A stretch of DNA of 64,000 bases from Burkholderiaceae bacterium (GTDB lineage: Bacteria; Pseudomonadota; Gammaproteobacteria; Burkholderiales; Burkholderiaceae_B). The position numbers were made by a program, and so were the translations under genes. The stretch covers positions 1-64,000 of the forward strand of contig SCSG01000042.1 in the NCBI GenBank assembly GCA_004322135.1. The letters run 5' to 3'. Positions 17,510 to 27,690 of the stretch are shown piece by piece. The notes under the pieces were generated by a model. That model saw nothing but the letters and a program-made list of their open reading frames with translations, did no database searches and had not been told where the DNA came from. How positions within the stretch are numbered: position 1 is the stretch's first letter; every line of letters begins with the position of its first letter.

Positions 17510-18982
17510 ATGCATGCAAACGAAATTCCGGACGGCATACTGCCGCAACATCGGGATCTTTATTACGGTGGTGCCTGGCACGCACCCCGGTCAGGCTTGT
17601 ACGCGGACACCATCAATCCCGCCTACAACGAACCCATTGCCAAGGCGTCCGTTGCCGACACGCATGACGTCAACGAGGCCGTCCTGGCGGCCCAGGCGGC
17701 ATTCCCGGCATGGGCCGCCACGCCGCCAATCGAAAGAGGAAAGCTACTGCGCAAGGCAGCAGCCATACTGCGCGAACACGCCCATGCACTGGCCCAACTT
17801 GATTCATTGAATAACGGCAACCCGGTTTCGGCCCTTTCGCAGGACGCCAATGCCGCCGCGAACGGCATCGACTACTTTGCCGGACTGGCCACCGAGGTAA
17901 AGGGCGAAACCCTGCCAATGGGAAACGGCAACCTCAATTACTCCGTGCGCGAGCCGCTTGGTGTCATCGCACGCATCGTGGCCTACAACCACCCACTCAT
18001 GTTCGCGGCCCAGCGCATCGCCGCACCGCTCGCCGCAGGCAATACAGTGGTCGTGAAGTCGCCCGACCAGGCACCCTTATCCACCATTCGACTGGCGGAA
18101 CTGATCGGCGATATCTTTCCGAAAGGCGTCGTCAATTTCCTGTCTGGCGGCAGGGAATGCGGCGAGGCACTCGCCAAACACCCGCTGGTACGAAAGGTAA
18201 CCCTGATTGGCGGCGTGCCTACGGGCAAGGCGGTCATGAAGACTGCGGCCGATGGCCTGAAGCCGGTACTGCTTGAGCTGGGTGGCAAAAACGCTCTTGT
18301 TGCCTATCCCGACGCCGACATCGATCGTCTCGTCGACGGCATTGTCGGGGGAATGAACTTTACCTGGTCGGGCCAAAGTTGTGGCTCGACGAGCCGCGCA
18401 TTCCTGCATCAGGACATCCACGACGAGGTGCTGAAACGCGTTGCCGAACTGCTACCCAAACGGCACAAGCCCGGCATCCCGACAAATCCCGCAACCACCA
18501 TGGGTTCCCTCGTCAGCCGTGCACAGCTGGAAAAGGTACAGGGCTTTGTAAAATCCGCGCTCGATGAAGGCGCACACCTTGTCAGCGGCGGCGCACAACC
18601 CACGGATCCCGAACTGAAAAATGGATTCTTCTTCCTGCCAACGATATTCGCGCAAGTAAAACCGCACATGCGTCTGGCGCGCGAAGAAGTATTCGGTCCC
18701 ATCCTGTCCGTTTTCAGCTGGTCTGACGAAGATCAGCTATGGGACAATGTCAATGCCGTTGAATTCGGCCTGACCGGATCAATCTGGACCCGCGACCTGG
18801 ACACCGCCCATCGCGCGGCACGGCGTATTCACACAGGCTACGTGTGGATCAACAATTCCAGCCAGCACTTCACAGGCGCGGCGTTTGGCGGGGTAAAACA
18901 GTCGGGAATCGGCCGTGAAGAGTGCTTCGAAGAGTTGCTGGAATTCACGTACACCAAGAACATCAACGTGAAATTCGCCTGA
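17510..18982 (+). CDS. aldehyde dehydrogenase (NAD(P)+)
   Basis: A 490-residue ALDH of normal length that oxidises an aldehyde to its acid. Key residues are Asn160 (AYNHP), Glu256 (LELGGK) and the nucleophile Cys291 (GQSCGS). The close of the fold is seen in FGGVKQSGIGRE. It is nearest in style to the betaine/benzaldehyde/GabD-like broad group. It ends the operon starting at 15028 and runs convergent to the Liv importer genes, with a short GC stem (about 18993-19009) between them. Confidence 0.88.
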   Translation: MHANEIPDGILPQHRDLYYGGAWHAPRSGLYADTINPAYNEPIAKASVADTHDVNEAVLAAQAAFPAWAATPPIERGKLLRKAAAILREHAHALAQLDSLNNGNPVSALSQDANAAANGIDYFAGLATEVKGETLPMGNGNLNYSVREPLGVIARIVAYNHPLMFAAQRIAAPLAAGNTVVVKSPDQAPLSTIRLAELIGDIFPKGVVNFLSGGRECGEALAKHPLVRKVTLIGGVPTGKAVMKTAADGLKPVLLELGGKNALVAYPDADIDRLVDGIVGGMNFTWSGQSCGSTSRAFLHQDIHDEVLKRVAELLPKRHKPGIPTNPATTMGSLVSRAQLEKVQGFVKSALDEGAHLVSGGAQPTDPELKNGFFFLPTIFAQVKPHMRLAREEVFGPILSVFSWSDEDQLWDNVNAVEFGLTGSIWTRDLDTAHRAARRIHTGYVWINNSSQHFTGAAFGGVKQSGIGREECFEELLEFTYTKNINVKFA

Positions 18983-19014
18983 CGCAGCCCAACGTGGGGC
19001 CGCCCCGTGATGAA

Positions 19015-19710
<696 letters not shown>

Positions 19711-20466
19711 TCAACCTTCCCCCAAATACGCTTCACGTACAGCTGGATGTTCACGCACTTCGTCGGGGACGCCCGTAAAGATTGGATGACCATACACCAG
19801 CACCGTCACGCGGTCGGCAAGCGCAAATACGATATCCATATCGTGCTCGACCAGCAGCATGGCGTACTGTCCCTTGAGCCCCTGAAGAATATCCTTCATG
19901 AGCAGGGACTCTTCCGCCCCCAGGCCCGCCATGGGTTCATCCAGCAGCAATACGGACGCATTCAGCGACAAGGCAATGGCCAGCTCAAGCTGGCGTTTTT
20001 CGCCATGCGCCAACTCACCAACCTTTTCGTTGCCCCGATCGGCCAGCCCCACCTTGGCCAGGGCCGCCTTGGCCGGCTCACGCAGCGAGGGGTCCCGGCG
20101 TGCGTTGCGCCACAGGTTGTAGCGTTGGTTCGATTGCGCCTGCACCGCCATGGCCACATTGTCTTCAGCGGTAAAGTTGTTATACAGTTGGCTGATCTGG
20201 AACGAGCGCGCCAACCCCGCGGCAGCCCGCTTGAATGCGGGCAAACGGGTTATGTCGCGCCCATCAAGCAGAATCTGGCCCGAATCGGGAAACATCTCGC
20301 CACTGATCTGCGAAATAAGCGTAGTCTTGCCCGCGCCATTGGGGCCGATCAAGGCATGCAGTTCGCCCTGGCCAACGGTAAGGCTGGCATCGTCAATGGC
20401 TACCAGCGCGCCAAACGCCTTGCGCAAATGACGAATCTCTAGTTTGGGGGCCTTTGCATCAGTCAT
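19711..20466 (-). CDS. branched-chain-type ABC transporter ATPase (LivG-like)
   Basis: A 251-residue ATPase with Walker A GPNGAGKTT and Walker B VLLLDEPMAGL; the signature is ELAHGEKRQLEL, a common LivG variant. The start is set at ATG 20466, which overlaps the LivM stop by 8 bases; 9 further residues are possible upstream but lack a ribosome site. Confidence 0.9.
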   Translation of the reverse strand: MTDAKAPKLEIRHLRKAFGALVAIDDASLTVGQGELHALIGPNGAGKTTLISQISGEMFPDSGQILLDGRDITRLPAFKRAAAGLARSFQISQLYNNFTAEDNVAMAVQAQSNQRYNLWRNARRDPSLREPAKAALAKVGLADRGNEKVGELAHGEKRQLELAIALSLNASVLLLDEPMAGLGAEESLLMKDILQGLKGQYAMLLVEHDMDIVFALADRVTVLVYGHPIFTGVPDEVREHPAVREAYLGEG

Positions 20467-21427
20467 AGTTTTTGCTTCCCACCAGCCAGCCAAACAATCC
20501 GCGCTTGGCGTACAACACCACCAGAATCAGAATGGGGCCAAGAAAGAGCATCCAGTTTTCAGTCCATGCCGTCAACGTTTGTTCCAGCCCCAGGTAAACC
20601 GCCGCACCAAGGATGGGTCCGTATATGCTGCCCATGCCGCCCAGGACGATCATGGCCATAAAGTCGCCCGACTTCAGCCAGGCTGCCATGTCGGGGCTGG
20701 CGTACAGAGCGTAATTGGCCCACAGGGCACCGGCCAGACCCGTGCCGGCCGCCGAAATCACAAAGGCCGTAAGTTTGTATCGCATGGGCGCATACCCCAG
20801 GTTGATGTTGCGCCGTTCATTTTGCTTGAAGCCCCGCAGCACCATGCCAAAAGGAGAATTGACAATACGGCGGCACACCCACACCCAGGCGGCCATCAGC
20901 GCAAGGCAAACGTAATAGAAGGTGGTGTCCTTGCTCAGGTCGAGTCCTGGCAACACGTTGCGCACGGTTATCGACAACCCATCATCCCCCCCGTACACGA
21001 CCAGACCCACCAGCACGAAATACAACATCTGCGCAAAGGCCAGCGTAATCATGATGAACTGCACACCCGTGGTACGCAGCGACAAAAACCCGATGAGCAG
21101 CCCGACGAACCCTGCCACCAGCATGGCCAATGGCCAGATGACGAGCGCCGAGTGCGAACCGACCCAGCCGAGCGTCGTGCTGCCTGCATCCATCTGGAAG
21201 CCCACAATGGCCACGACGTACCCGCCCAGCCCAAAGAATGCCGCATGGCCAAAACTTATCAACGCGCCATAGCCCAACACAAGGTCAAGGCTGACCGCTG
21301 CCAGGGCATATATGACAAAGCGTGTTGCCATGCTCGTGATGAAGCTGTTGCTGGAGACGTTCGCAATCAGCGGCACCAGCAGCAAAATAACGAAAATGAG
21401 GGCAACGATGAAATATTTTCTGTTCAT
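20459..21427 (-). CDS. branched-chain-type ABC transporter permease (LivM-like)
   Basis: A 322-residue permease with about nine hydrophobic segments. The LivM hallmark (LDLVLGYGALISFGHAAFFGLGGY) is near residue 45, and the cytoplasmic coupling segment containing LRGFKQNERRN is in the middle. It pairs with the LivH-like permease 8 bases upstream. Confidence 0.9.
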   Translation of the reverse strand: MNRKYFIVALIFVILLLVPLIANVSSNSFITSMATRFVIYALAAVSLDLVLGYGALISFGHAAFFGLGGYVVAIVGFQMDAGSTTLGWVGSHSALVIWPLAMLVAGFVGLLIGFLSLRTTGVQFIMITLAFAQMLYFVLVGLVVYGGDDGLSITVRNVLPGLDLSKDTTFYYVCLALMAAWVWVCRRIVNSPFGMVLRGFKQNERRNINLGYAPMRYKLTAFVISAAGTGLAGALWANYALYASPDMAAWLKSGDFMAMIVLGGMGSIYGPILGAAVYLGLEQTLTAWTENWMLFLGPILILVVLYAKRGLFGWLVGSKNYD

Positions 21428-21435
21428 TTTCTCTG

Positions 21436-22350
21436 CTATCTTTGCGCCGGGACGAGCCCGCGCGGCTTCACCAACAGAACGATAGCCATCAGGATGTAAA
21501 TGCTGGCCGACACCAGACTGGTACTGATCGAATCACTGTATTGCGGAGGCAGCATATGCGACATCCAGATGGGAATGTAGGCGCGCCCCAGCGCGTCGGT
21601 CATGCCAACCAGCAACGAGCCCACCAGCGCGCCACGCACCGACCCGACCCCGCCCACCACAATGACCACGAAGGTAGTGATGAGGATCTTTTCCCCCATC
21701 CCGATTTCAACCGCCAGCAACGGCGCCGCCATGACACCCGCAAACCCGCACAGCAGGGTTCCCAACGTGAACACCCACATGAACAGACGGCGGATATTCA
21801 CGCCCAACGCTTCAACGGTTTCGGCGTCATCGGCCCCGGCACGCACCAGCATGCCCACCTTCGTTTTGGAAATAAGCAACCACATGCCGATGGCAACCAG
21901 CACGCCTGCGCCAATGAACGCCAGGCGCATGACGGGGTAATTCAGGCCGGGCAAGATGGGCACCGAGCCCGCAAATATTTGTGGAATGGCCACAAACGGC
22001 GGACTACGCCCGAAAACCAGGGTAACCAGGGCATCCGTAAACAACAGGATGCCAAGTGTGGCGAGCACGTGGTCGAGGTGCTCGCGATGATAAAGGCGGC
22101 TGATGACCAGCCGCTCGACAATCAGCCCGTAAATACCGGCGCCGAAGACGGCCGCAAGAACCGCCACGCCAAATGAACCCGTTGCCGCGACCGCCGAAGC
22201 GGCGCAAAACGCACCCACCATGTAAAACGAGCCATGCGCCAGGTTCACGACATTCATGATGCCGAATATCAGCGTCAGCCCCGCCGACAGCAAGAATAGG
22301 AGGGCGCTGTACTGCAGGCCGTTCATGGCCTGCTCTACCAACATATGCAT
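21436..22350 (-). CDS. branched-chain-type ABC transporter permease (LivH-like)
   Basis: A 304-residue permease. The LivH hallmark (LTLIFGIMNVVNLAHGSFYMVGA) is near residue 24 and VGGVGSVRGALVGSLLVG near residue 230. It starts MHM with no strong ribosome site, so either Met1 or Met3 could be used. It follows the binding-protein gene across an 86-base gap that holds a hairpin. Confidence 0.9.
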   Translation of the reverse strand: MHMLVEQAMNGLQYSALLFLLSAGLTLIFGIMNVVNLAHGSFYMVGAFCAASAVAATGSFGVAVLAAVFGAGIYGLIVERLVISRLYHREHLDHVLATLGILLFTDALVTLVFGRSPPFVAIPQIFAGSVPILPGLNYPVMRLAFIGAGVLVAIGMWLLISKTKVGMLVRAGADDAETVEALGVNIRRLFMWVFTLGTLLCGFAGVMAAPLLAVEIGMGEKILITTFVVIVVGGVGSVRGALVGSLLVGMTDALGRAYIPIWMSHMLPPQYSDSISTSLVSASIYILMAIVLLVKPRGLVPAQR

Positions 22351-22382
22351 AGATGCGTTTCTCGGTTTCTTGTTATACCGAT

Positions 22383-22412
22383 GCCTGCCTACGGACTAAA
22401 CCCGGGGCAGGC
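22383..22412 (-). other. stem-loop between binding-protein and permease genes
   Basis: GCCTGCC (22383-22389) pairs with GGCAGGC (22406-22412) across 16 bases. Hairpins at this place in importer operons often stabilise the upstream message, so that the binding protein is made in excess; partial termination is the other option. Confidence 0.45.
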
Positions 22413-22436
22413 TCGGCATGACCTCAAAGACTACGC

Positions 22437-23612
22437 TTATTTGTCCATCTTGCACATGGACGCGTACGGATCGGAATGGTTCCTGACAATAACGTTCAGC
22501 GGCTGGTAATCAAGCTTGCCCTGGGCATCGCGAGCTACCTTGACGAGATACCAATCCTGAATGGGGTATTGGTTGGGCCCAAACTTGAAGTTGCCGCGCA
22601 CGCTCTTGAAGTCTGCCTTGCGCAAGGCTGCACGAAACTGGTCGGGCTTGTCCTTGACGTCGCCATTCACCGCCTTGAGCGCCGAAGCGATCAGGTTCGC
22701 CGTATCGTAGGACGTCGCGGCGTACACCGTGGGACGGCGCTTGTATTCCTTCTCGAACGCAGCGACAAATGCCTTGCTGGTCGGGTTGTCCTGTTCAGCG
22801 GTCCACTGTGTGCTCAAGTAATAGCCTTCACCCGCGTCGCCCGCCGCCGCCAGCATGCGATCATCCATCGAATAAAGCGGCGTCACCATTTTTATGGTCT
22901 TGTTCAAGCCCGAATTGGCGAGCTGCTTGGCGAAGTTGATGCCGGCTCCACCGGGCATGAATTCGAAAATGCCATCCGGATGCAGGGAACGAATGCGTGC
23001 CAGTTCGACCGAAAAGTCGGATTGATCGAGTTTGACGTAGATCTCGGCAAGGATGTCACCCTTGTAGGCCGACTTGAAGCCGTGTATGGCATCGCGCCCA
23101 GCCTGATAGTTCAGGGCCAGGAGAACAATCTTCTTCACACCCAACTGGTTGGCTGCCATCGCCGCGGTATCGCTGAACGAATCGTTTTGAAAAGCCACCG
23201 AGAAGAAATTCGGATTGCACCCCTTGCCAGCGAAATTGGAAGCGCCCGCATTCAGACTAATGTAAAAGTCACCGGCCTTCAGCACGCTGGGGGCCACGGC
23301 CACCATTACGTTAGAGAAATTGATGCCCGTGAAAATCTTCACGCCGTCCTGCAGCATTTTCTCGGCCGATTGCTTGCCTGAAGCCGGCTTCAGGCCATCG
23401 TCCTCAACGATCATGTCGACCGGCACGCCACCCAACTTGCCGTCCCCCTGCTTGACCGCCAATTCGAAGCCGTCGCGTTCATCCTCGCCAATGTAGCCAG
23501 CTGGAGTCGATAACGTGGTAATGAAGCCGATCTTGACCGGGTCTTGTGCCTGGGAAAATGCTGCAACGGCAGATAATACGAGGCCAACTCCCAGTTTGGT
23601 AATTAACTTCAT
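22437..23612 (-). CDS. ABC transporter substrate-binding protein (HAAT family, periplasmic)
   Basis: A 391-residue binding protein with a signal peptide of about 22 residues (MKLITKL, hydrophobic core, SQA/QD). Its fold starts VKIGFITTLS. The start ATG 23612 has GGAGACT at about 8 bases. In this operon it lies just below the 3-hydroxybenzoate 6-hydroxylase-type gene, so the ligand is probably a hydroxybenzoate or similar acid. Confidence 0.88.
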   Translation of the reverse strand: MKLITKLGVGLVLSAVAAFSQAQDPVKIGFITTLSTPAGYIGEDERDGFELAVKQGDGKLGGVPVDMIVEDDGLKPASGKQSAEKMLQDGVKIFTGINFSNVMVAVAPSVLKAGDFYISLNAGASNFAGKGCNPNFFSVAFQNDSFSDTAAMAANQLGVKKIVLLALNYQAGRDAIHGFKSAYKGDILAEIYVKLDQSDFSVELARIRSLHPDGIFEFMPGGAGINFAKQLANSGLNKTIKMVTPLYSMDDRMLAAAGDAGEGYYLSTQWTAEQDNPTSKAFVAAFEKEYKRRPTVYAATSYDTANLIASALKAVNGDVKDKPDQFRAALRKADFKSVRGNFKFGPNQYPIQDWYLVKVARDAQGKLDYQPLNVIVRNHSDPYASMCKMDK

Positions 23613-23749
23613 AGTAGAGTCTCCATAAGTTATAAACGACAACGTTAAAGCTGGTAACCCGTGTCCTGACCGACCAATTCGAATTTAAATGGACACACAA
23701 ACCGGGCAAACAGAACCTCGCACAGCATATGGCTTAAATTCTAAAGGCT

Positions 23750-24952
23750 TTAACGCGGTTCAAGGCAATTTTCTTTGCGCCAGCCATACAGCCACTCCAA
23801 CCCGGCGTAAAACTGCTCCTGACTTTTACCTTTCCAGAGCAAATTGCGAACCGTGCGCTCCACACCCTTGGCATGATAAATGCGTCCCATCTCGCGAGTG
23901 GACCAAACAACACGCGCCGTGCGCGGAACACGCAGCGATTCATACAGCCTGAAACCGGCGTCCAGATCGCCACGGCATCGGTTGACCGCCTCGCCCAGCG
24001 TCACGGCATCTTCCAGCGCCATGCACGCGCCCTGGGCAAGGTATTGTGCGAACGGATGCGCGGCATCACCCAACAACGTACACAGGCCAGTGCCCCATTC
24101 ATCCACCGGGTCGGCATCGGCAGTAGCCCAGCGCCGCCAGGAGGTCGGGCGGTCGAGCATCTGACGCGGGCGCGGATGAACGCCCTCGAAGTATGTCATG
24201 ACCTCTTCCTTGCTGCCGTCGGTGACACCCCATTCTTCCTGCTTGCGGCTATGGAACGTAACGACCAGGTTGTATTGTTGCCCGCCGCGCAGCGGATAGT
24301 GCACCAAGTGGCAGCGCGGACCCGCCCACAGCACCGGCGCGTTGATCCGCAAGTCTTCAGGCATGTTCTCAAGCTCTACCACTGCCCGATAGACCACATG
24401 GCCTGTGACGCGATGATCACGGCCGATGGTCTTTTCACGAATGGCCGATTTAGTGCCGTCACATCCGACCACGGCGTCCGCCTTGTAAACATTGCCATCG
24501 GCGTCAATGACCTCGACCCCGCCCTTCTTGACCTTCAGGTCCACCACGTGCGTGGAAGTCTTGAACTGGATCAACGGATCGTGCTGCACCGCTTCAAGAA
24601 TGGACAAGTGAATATCGGCGCGATGAATGACCGCGTACGGCCCGCCAAAGCGTTTACGAAAATTCTCACCCGTTTGAATGTTCACGACCTCTTTGCCATC
24701 GACAGCATCCATCATGATCATGCTGTCGGTGAAGACCGCGCGCTGGCGAGTCGCCTCGCCCGCACCCAGAGCATCGAGAGCATTGAAGGCGTTGGGGCCC
24801 AACTGGATGCCCGCGCCGATTTCGCCAATGTGCGCCGCCTGTTCAAGCAGCAACACCTCGACGCCCTGACGCGTCAAAGCCAGCGCCGCCGCCAATCCGC
24901 CTATGCCGCCGCCCACCACAATAATTTTATGTTTCGCTTTCTGTGCCGTCAT
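23750..24952 (-). CDS. FAD-dependent aromatic monooxygenase, 3-hydroxybenzoate 6-hydroxylase/salicylate hydroxylase type
   Basis: A 400-residue group A flavin monooxygenase. It has the three FAD/NAD(P)H motifs intact: GGGIGG (residues 14-19), the DG motif in GCDGTKS (Asp165-Gly166) and GDAAHP (295-300). The family para-hydroxylates 3-hydroxybenzoate to gentisate or hydroxylates salicylate. Operon partners are maleylpyruvate isomerase and fumarylpyruvate hydrolase immediately upstream, which points strongly to gentisate as product and so to 3-hydroxybenzoate 6-hydroxylase. The start is ATG 24952; an upstream extension of 27 residues is not convincing. Confidence 0.85.
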   Translation of the reverse strand: MTAQKAKHKIIVVGGGIGGLAAALALTRQGVEVLLLEQAAHIGEIGAGIQLGPNAFNALDALGAGEATRQRAVFTDSMIMMDAVDGKEVVNIQTGENFRKRFGGPYAVIHRADIHLSILEAVQHDPLIQFKTSTHVVDLKVKKGGVEVIDADGNVYKADAVVGCDGTKSAIREKTIGRDHRVTGHVVYRAVVELENMPEDLRINAPVLWAGPRCHLVHYPLRGGQQYNLVVTFHSRKQEEWGVTDGSKEEVMTYFEGVHPRPRQMLDRPTSWRRWATADADPVDEWGTGLCTLLGDAAHPFAQYLAQGACMALEDAVTLGEAVNRCRGDLDAGFRLYESLRVPRTARVVWSTREMGRIYHAKGVERTVRNLLWKGKSQEQFYAGLEWLYGWRKENCLEPR

Positions 24953-25037
24953 TTTTTTGCCTTCCACGTTCAAGTTTGACCCGATACATCGGCAAGAACC
25001 GACGTCCACCCGATTCCAGCCCCTTCGGCCCACTACC

Positions 25038-25676
25038 TTATTTCTGAAAATCCGGCTGTTGCGATGGCGCCGCCTTCTGAAAGGCTGGCAGCGTATTGCA
25101 GTAGTCGTATACCGCCATAATGCGCGGATAATTCGTCATGTCGCACTTCATGCGCAGCGCATTGAAAGCCTGGGGCACGAGGCAGCAATCCGCCAACGAC
25201 ACCTGCCCACCCACGCAGTACTGGCCCGATCCGGTCCGTACGAGCATGGCCTCCAGCGACGTGAACCCCTCTGCAATCCAATGGGCGTACCACTCGTTCT
25301 TCTTCTCGTCGGAGACACCCATCTGCTTGATCAAATAACGCAACACCCGCAAATTGTTCAAGGGATGCATGTCGCACGAAACAAGATTGGATATTTCCAG
25401 CACCCGCGCACGCTGCTGCAAATCCTGGGGAATAAGGCGAGGCTCCGGAAACTTGCTGTCGAGGTAGTCGATGATGGCCATGGACTGGCCCAGTTGAAAC
25501 CCATCGTCGTCAAGCAAGGGCACACTGGCCCCCGGGTTCTTGACGACGTACTCCGGTTCCTTTTGCTGCATGATGCGAATGTTGATCGGGAAGAACTTGT
25601 AGTCCAGGCCTTTCAGGCCCATTGCGATCCGCACACGGTACGACGTTGAGCTATTGAAAAAGCTGTACAGATCCAT
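25038..25676 (-). CDS. nagL: maleylpyruvate isomerase (zeta-class glutathione S-transferase)
   Basis: A 212-residue zeta-type GST that isomerises maleylpyruvate to fumarylpyruvate with glutathione. The glutathione-binding motif SSTSYRVRIA is at residues 9-18. The family VPLL, QSMAI and DxxLVPQ-like segments (here ADCCLVPQAFNA) are present. Its start abuts the stop of the fumarylpyruvate hydrolase (25677), so both are made from one transcript. Maleylacetoacetate isomerase is a near relative, but the gentisate-type neighbours favour maleylpyruvate. Confidence 0.9.
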   Translation of the reverse strand: MDLYSFFNSSTSYRVRIAMGLKGLDYKFFPINIRIMQQKEPEYVVKNPGASVPLLDDDGFQLGQSMAIIDYLDSKFPEPRLIPQDLQQRARVLEISNLVSCDMHPLNNLRVLRYLIKQMGVSDEKKNEWYAHWIAEGFTSLEAMLVRTGSGQYCVGGQVSLADCCLVPQAFNALRMKCDMTNYPRIMAVYDYCNTLPAFQKAAPSQQPDFQK

Positions 25677-26375
25677 TTACACCACCTTGACGGTAATACT
25701 GCCCAGGCCTTCAATCGTGCCCACCATGGTCTGACCCGCCACAACCGGGCCCACGCCCTCGGGCGTGCCGGTATAAATAATGTCGCCCGGTTCAAGGCGG
25801 AAGTACTTGGACAAATAGCTGACGGTTTCGGCCACCGACCAGATCAACTTGTTGAGGTTGCTGGCCTGCTTGCGCACGCCATCGACATCAAGCGTAATAG
25901 CTGCCTTTTCCACATTGGGTACAGAAGCCGCCGGATGCATCGGGCCAATGGGGCCGCTTTGGTCAAACGCCTTGCCCAGTTCCCAGGGACGTCCCATTTC
26001 ACGCATCTTCATCTGCAGGTCACGCCGCGTCATGTCCAGGCCTACCGCATAGCCCCACACGTGGCCCAGCGCCTCGTCGACGCTGATGTTCGAGCCACTT
26101 TTGCCAATGGCTGCGACCAATTCAATTTCATGATGGTAGTTGGACGTTTCCGACGGATATGGCACTTCCAGGGTCTTGCCGTAAGCAACCGGTATTACCG
26201 CATCGGCCGGCTTGCAGAAGAAAAAGGGAGGCTGGCGATCAGGATCGAACCCCATTTCACGCGCATGCGCGGCATAATTGCGGCCTACACAGTAGACGCG
26301 GCGAACAGGGAACGTGTCGGTGCTGCCAACAACAGGCACCGCGACAACGGGAGGTGGAGTCAAAACGTACGACAT
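25677..26375 (-). CDS. nagK: fumarylpyruvate hydrolase (FAH family)
   Basis: A 232-residue FAH enzyme that splits fumarylpyruvate into fumarate and pyruvate. Metal ligands are Glu83 and Glu85 (HHEIEL) and Asp114 (GLDMT). GRNYAAHAREMG and the short length are as in NagK-type fumarylpyruvate hydrolases. The start ATG 26375 follows AAGGGG; 34 extra in-frame residues upstream are unlikely. It is the promoter-proximal gene of the minus-strand gentisate and importer operon. Confidence 0.9.
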   Translation of the reverse strand: MSYVLTPPPVVAVPVVGSTDTFPVRRVYCVGRNYAAHAREMGFDPDRQPPFFFCKPADAVIPVAYGKTLEVPYPSETSNYHHEIELVAAIGKSGSNISVDEALGHVWGYAVGLDMTRRDLQMKMREMGRPWELGKAFDQSGPIGPMHPAASVPNVEKAAITLDVDGVRKQASNLNKLIWSVAETVSYLSKYFRLEPGDIIYTGTPEGVGPVVAGQTMVGTIEGLGSITVKVV

Positions 26376-26708
26376 AAGATAAACCCCTTGAAAACTGATG
26401 ATGTCTGGAAGAGCCGTGCGCGGCACGAACCAGCAGATTACCGGGTCGTGAAGGCCCCCGAACCCGGATGTGACCACAACGGCATGAAACCGAAAAGGCC
26501 GTGAGTAAGGCCAGTATAGCGACTGACTATGTCAATCCGTGGGTATTTGCTACGACTCTTAGCCAGACTATACGGTGTTAAGACGCCGCTGTGTGCATTT
26601 TGGTATACGGTTATTTATGAAATATTCGTATTAGCCATATTTATTAACGTATGGATAACCCGTCACCACGCTTGCCCCTCCGTGGCTGGCAGGAAGCCGC
26701 CCGCCAGT
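26376..26708. promoter_or_regulatory. 333-base gap with promoter of the gentisate/importer operon; TATACGGT direct repeats
   Basis: No credible gene. The central 26570-26660 is AT-rich compared with its surroundings. TATACGGT occurs twice in direct orientation, at 26569-26576 and 26604-26611, 35 bases apart. That is the kind of repeat that could bind a regulator of the fumarylpyruvate hydrolase operon. On the minus strand a TTGACA and a TATACT occur, but only 11 bases apart. Confidence 0.35.
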
Positions 26709-27668
26709 TCAGCCACAGGTGGAATTGCTGGCAGCAGCCTGCTGCCGGTCCGGCACGGGATAGCGCCGTGTTGAAGGGCCGGCCTTCACCACCTGCCCCG
26801 GGACATCGTGCCCGACAAGGCCCGGCAGGGTCTTTGACAGCTCAATCAGACCACCCAGATCGACCCCGGTGTCGTAACCCATGGCATTAAACATGTGCAC
26901 CATGTCTTCGGTGCAGACATTTCCGCTGGCCCCCGGCGCAAACGGACAGCCGCCCAGCCCGCCAAGGGATGCATCGAATCGGTCAATACCCGCCTGCGAC
27001 GCTGCCAGTGCGTTGGCCAACCCCATGCCCCGTGTGTTGTGAAAGTGCGCCGTAAGCGTCAAGGCTGGCCAACGTTCCTTCACGGCCCGGCACACCTCGT
27101 ACACCTGCCGCGGGTTTGCCATGCCAGTCGTATCACACAAACTGACGCCGTGAATGCCCATACCGACAAACCTGCCCACCATCTCCATAACACGCGACTG
27201 GGGAATGTCTCCTTCGAATGGGCAGCCGAAGGCTGTGGAGAGCGATGCATTCAGGAAAGCCTTGCCTGCGGTCTGCTTCACAATGCCGGATATCTGTACC
27301 AGGGACTGTTCCGGCGTCATGCGCAAATTGGCCAGATTATGGCTTTCACTGGCCGAAACAACTACATTGATTTCGTCTACGCCGCAGGCAAGCGCGCGTT
27401 CACAACCGCGCAAATTGGGCACCAGTGCGGCGTACTGAACACCCGGAACACGATCAATACGATGCATCACGGCCTCGGCATCGGCCAAAGCCGGAATGGC
27501 CTTTGGCGACGTAAACGACGTGACTTCGATCTTGGCCAGGCCGGTGCGGCCAAGAGCGTTGATCAGTGCGATCTTCTGTTCCGTCGGCACAAAGACCGGT
27601 TCAATCTGAAAACCATCCCTGACGGACACTTCCTGAATATAGATGCGAAGTTTTTGAGACGAAGCCAT
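26709..27668 (-). CDS. hydroxymethylglutaryl-CoA lyase family protein
   Basis: A 319-residue DRE-TIM-type lyase. Visible are the catalytic EVSVRDG (Arg17, Asp18), VEVTSFTSPK, the HFHNTRG metal histidines and the signature GGLGGCPFAPGASGN with its active-site Cys. HMG-CoA lyases give acetoacetate and acetyl-CoA; relatives split other 3-hydroxy-3-methyl acyl-CoAs such as citramalyl-CoA. It is paired with a class III CoA transferase 22 bases upstream, the combination expected for CoA activation and cleavage of a branched dicarboxylate. AAGGTGG precedes ATG 27668. Confidence 0.88.
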   Translation of the reverse strand: MASSQKLRIYIQEVSVRDGFQIEPVFVPTEQKIALINALGRTGLAKIEVTSFTSPKAIPALADAEAVMHRIDRVPGVQYAALVPNLRGCERALACGVDEINVVVSASESHNLANLRMTPEQSLVQISGIVKQTAGKAFLNASLSTAFGCPFEGDIPQSRVMEMVGRFVGMGIHGVSLCDTTGMANPRQVYEVCRAVKERWPALTLTAHFHNTRGMGLANALAASQAGIDRFDASLGGLGGCPFAPGASGNVCTEDMVHMFNAMGYDTGVDLGGLIELSKTLPGLVGHDVPGQVVKAGPSTRRYPVPDRQQAAASNSTCG

Positions 27669-27690
27669 GTTCCACCTTTACCTGTAAATG

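Noticed and set aside
20444-21499. 351-codon open frame on the plus strand opposite the LivM-like gene
   Set aside because: It is the complement of a clear permease gene, is extremely rich in His, Gln and Arg, and has no family resemblance; the same holds for the long antisense frames at 3146-4060, 22476-23381 and 23873-24979.
26529-26774. Small open frame in the 333-base gap before the fumarylpyruvate hydrolase
   Set aside because: No ribosome site or known family; it runs into the end of the lyase gene on the other strand and lies in a promoter region.
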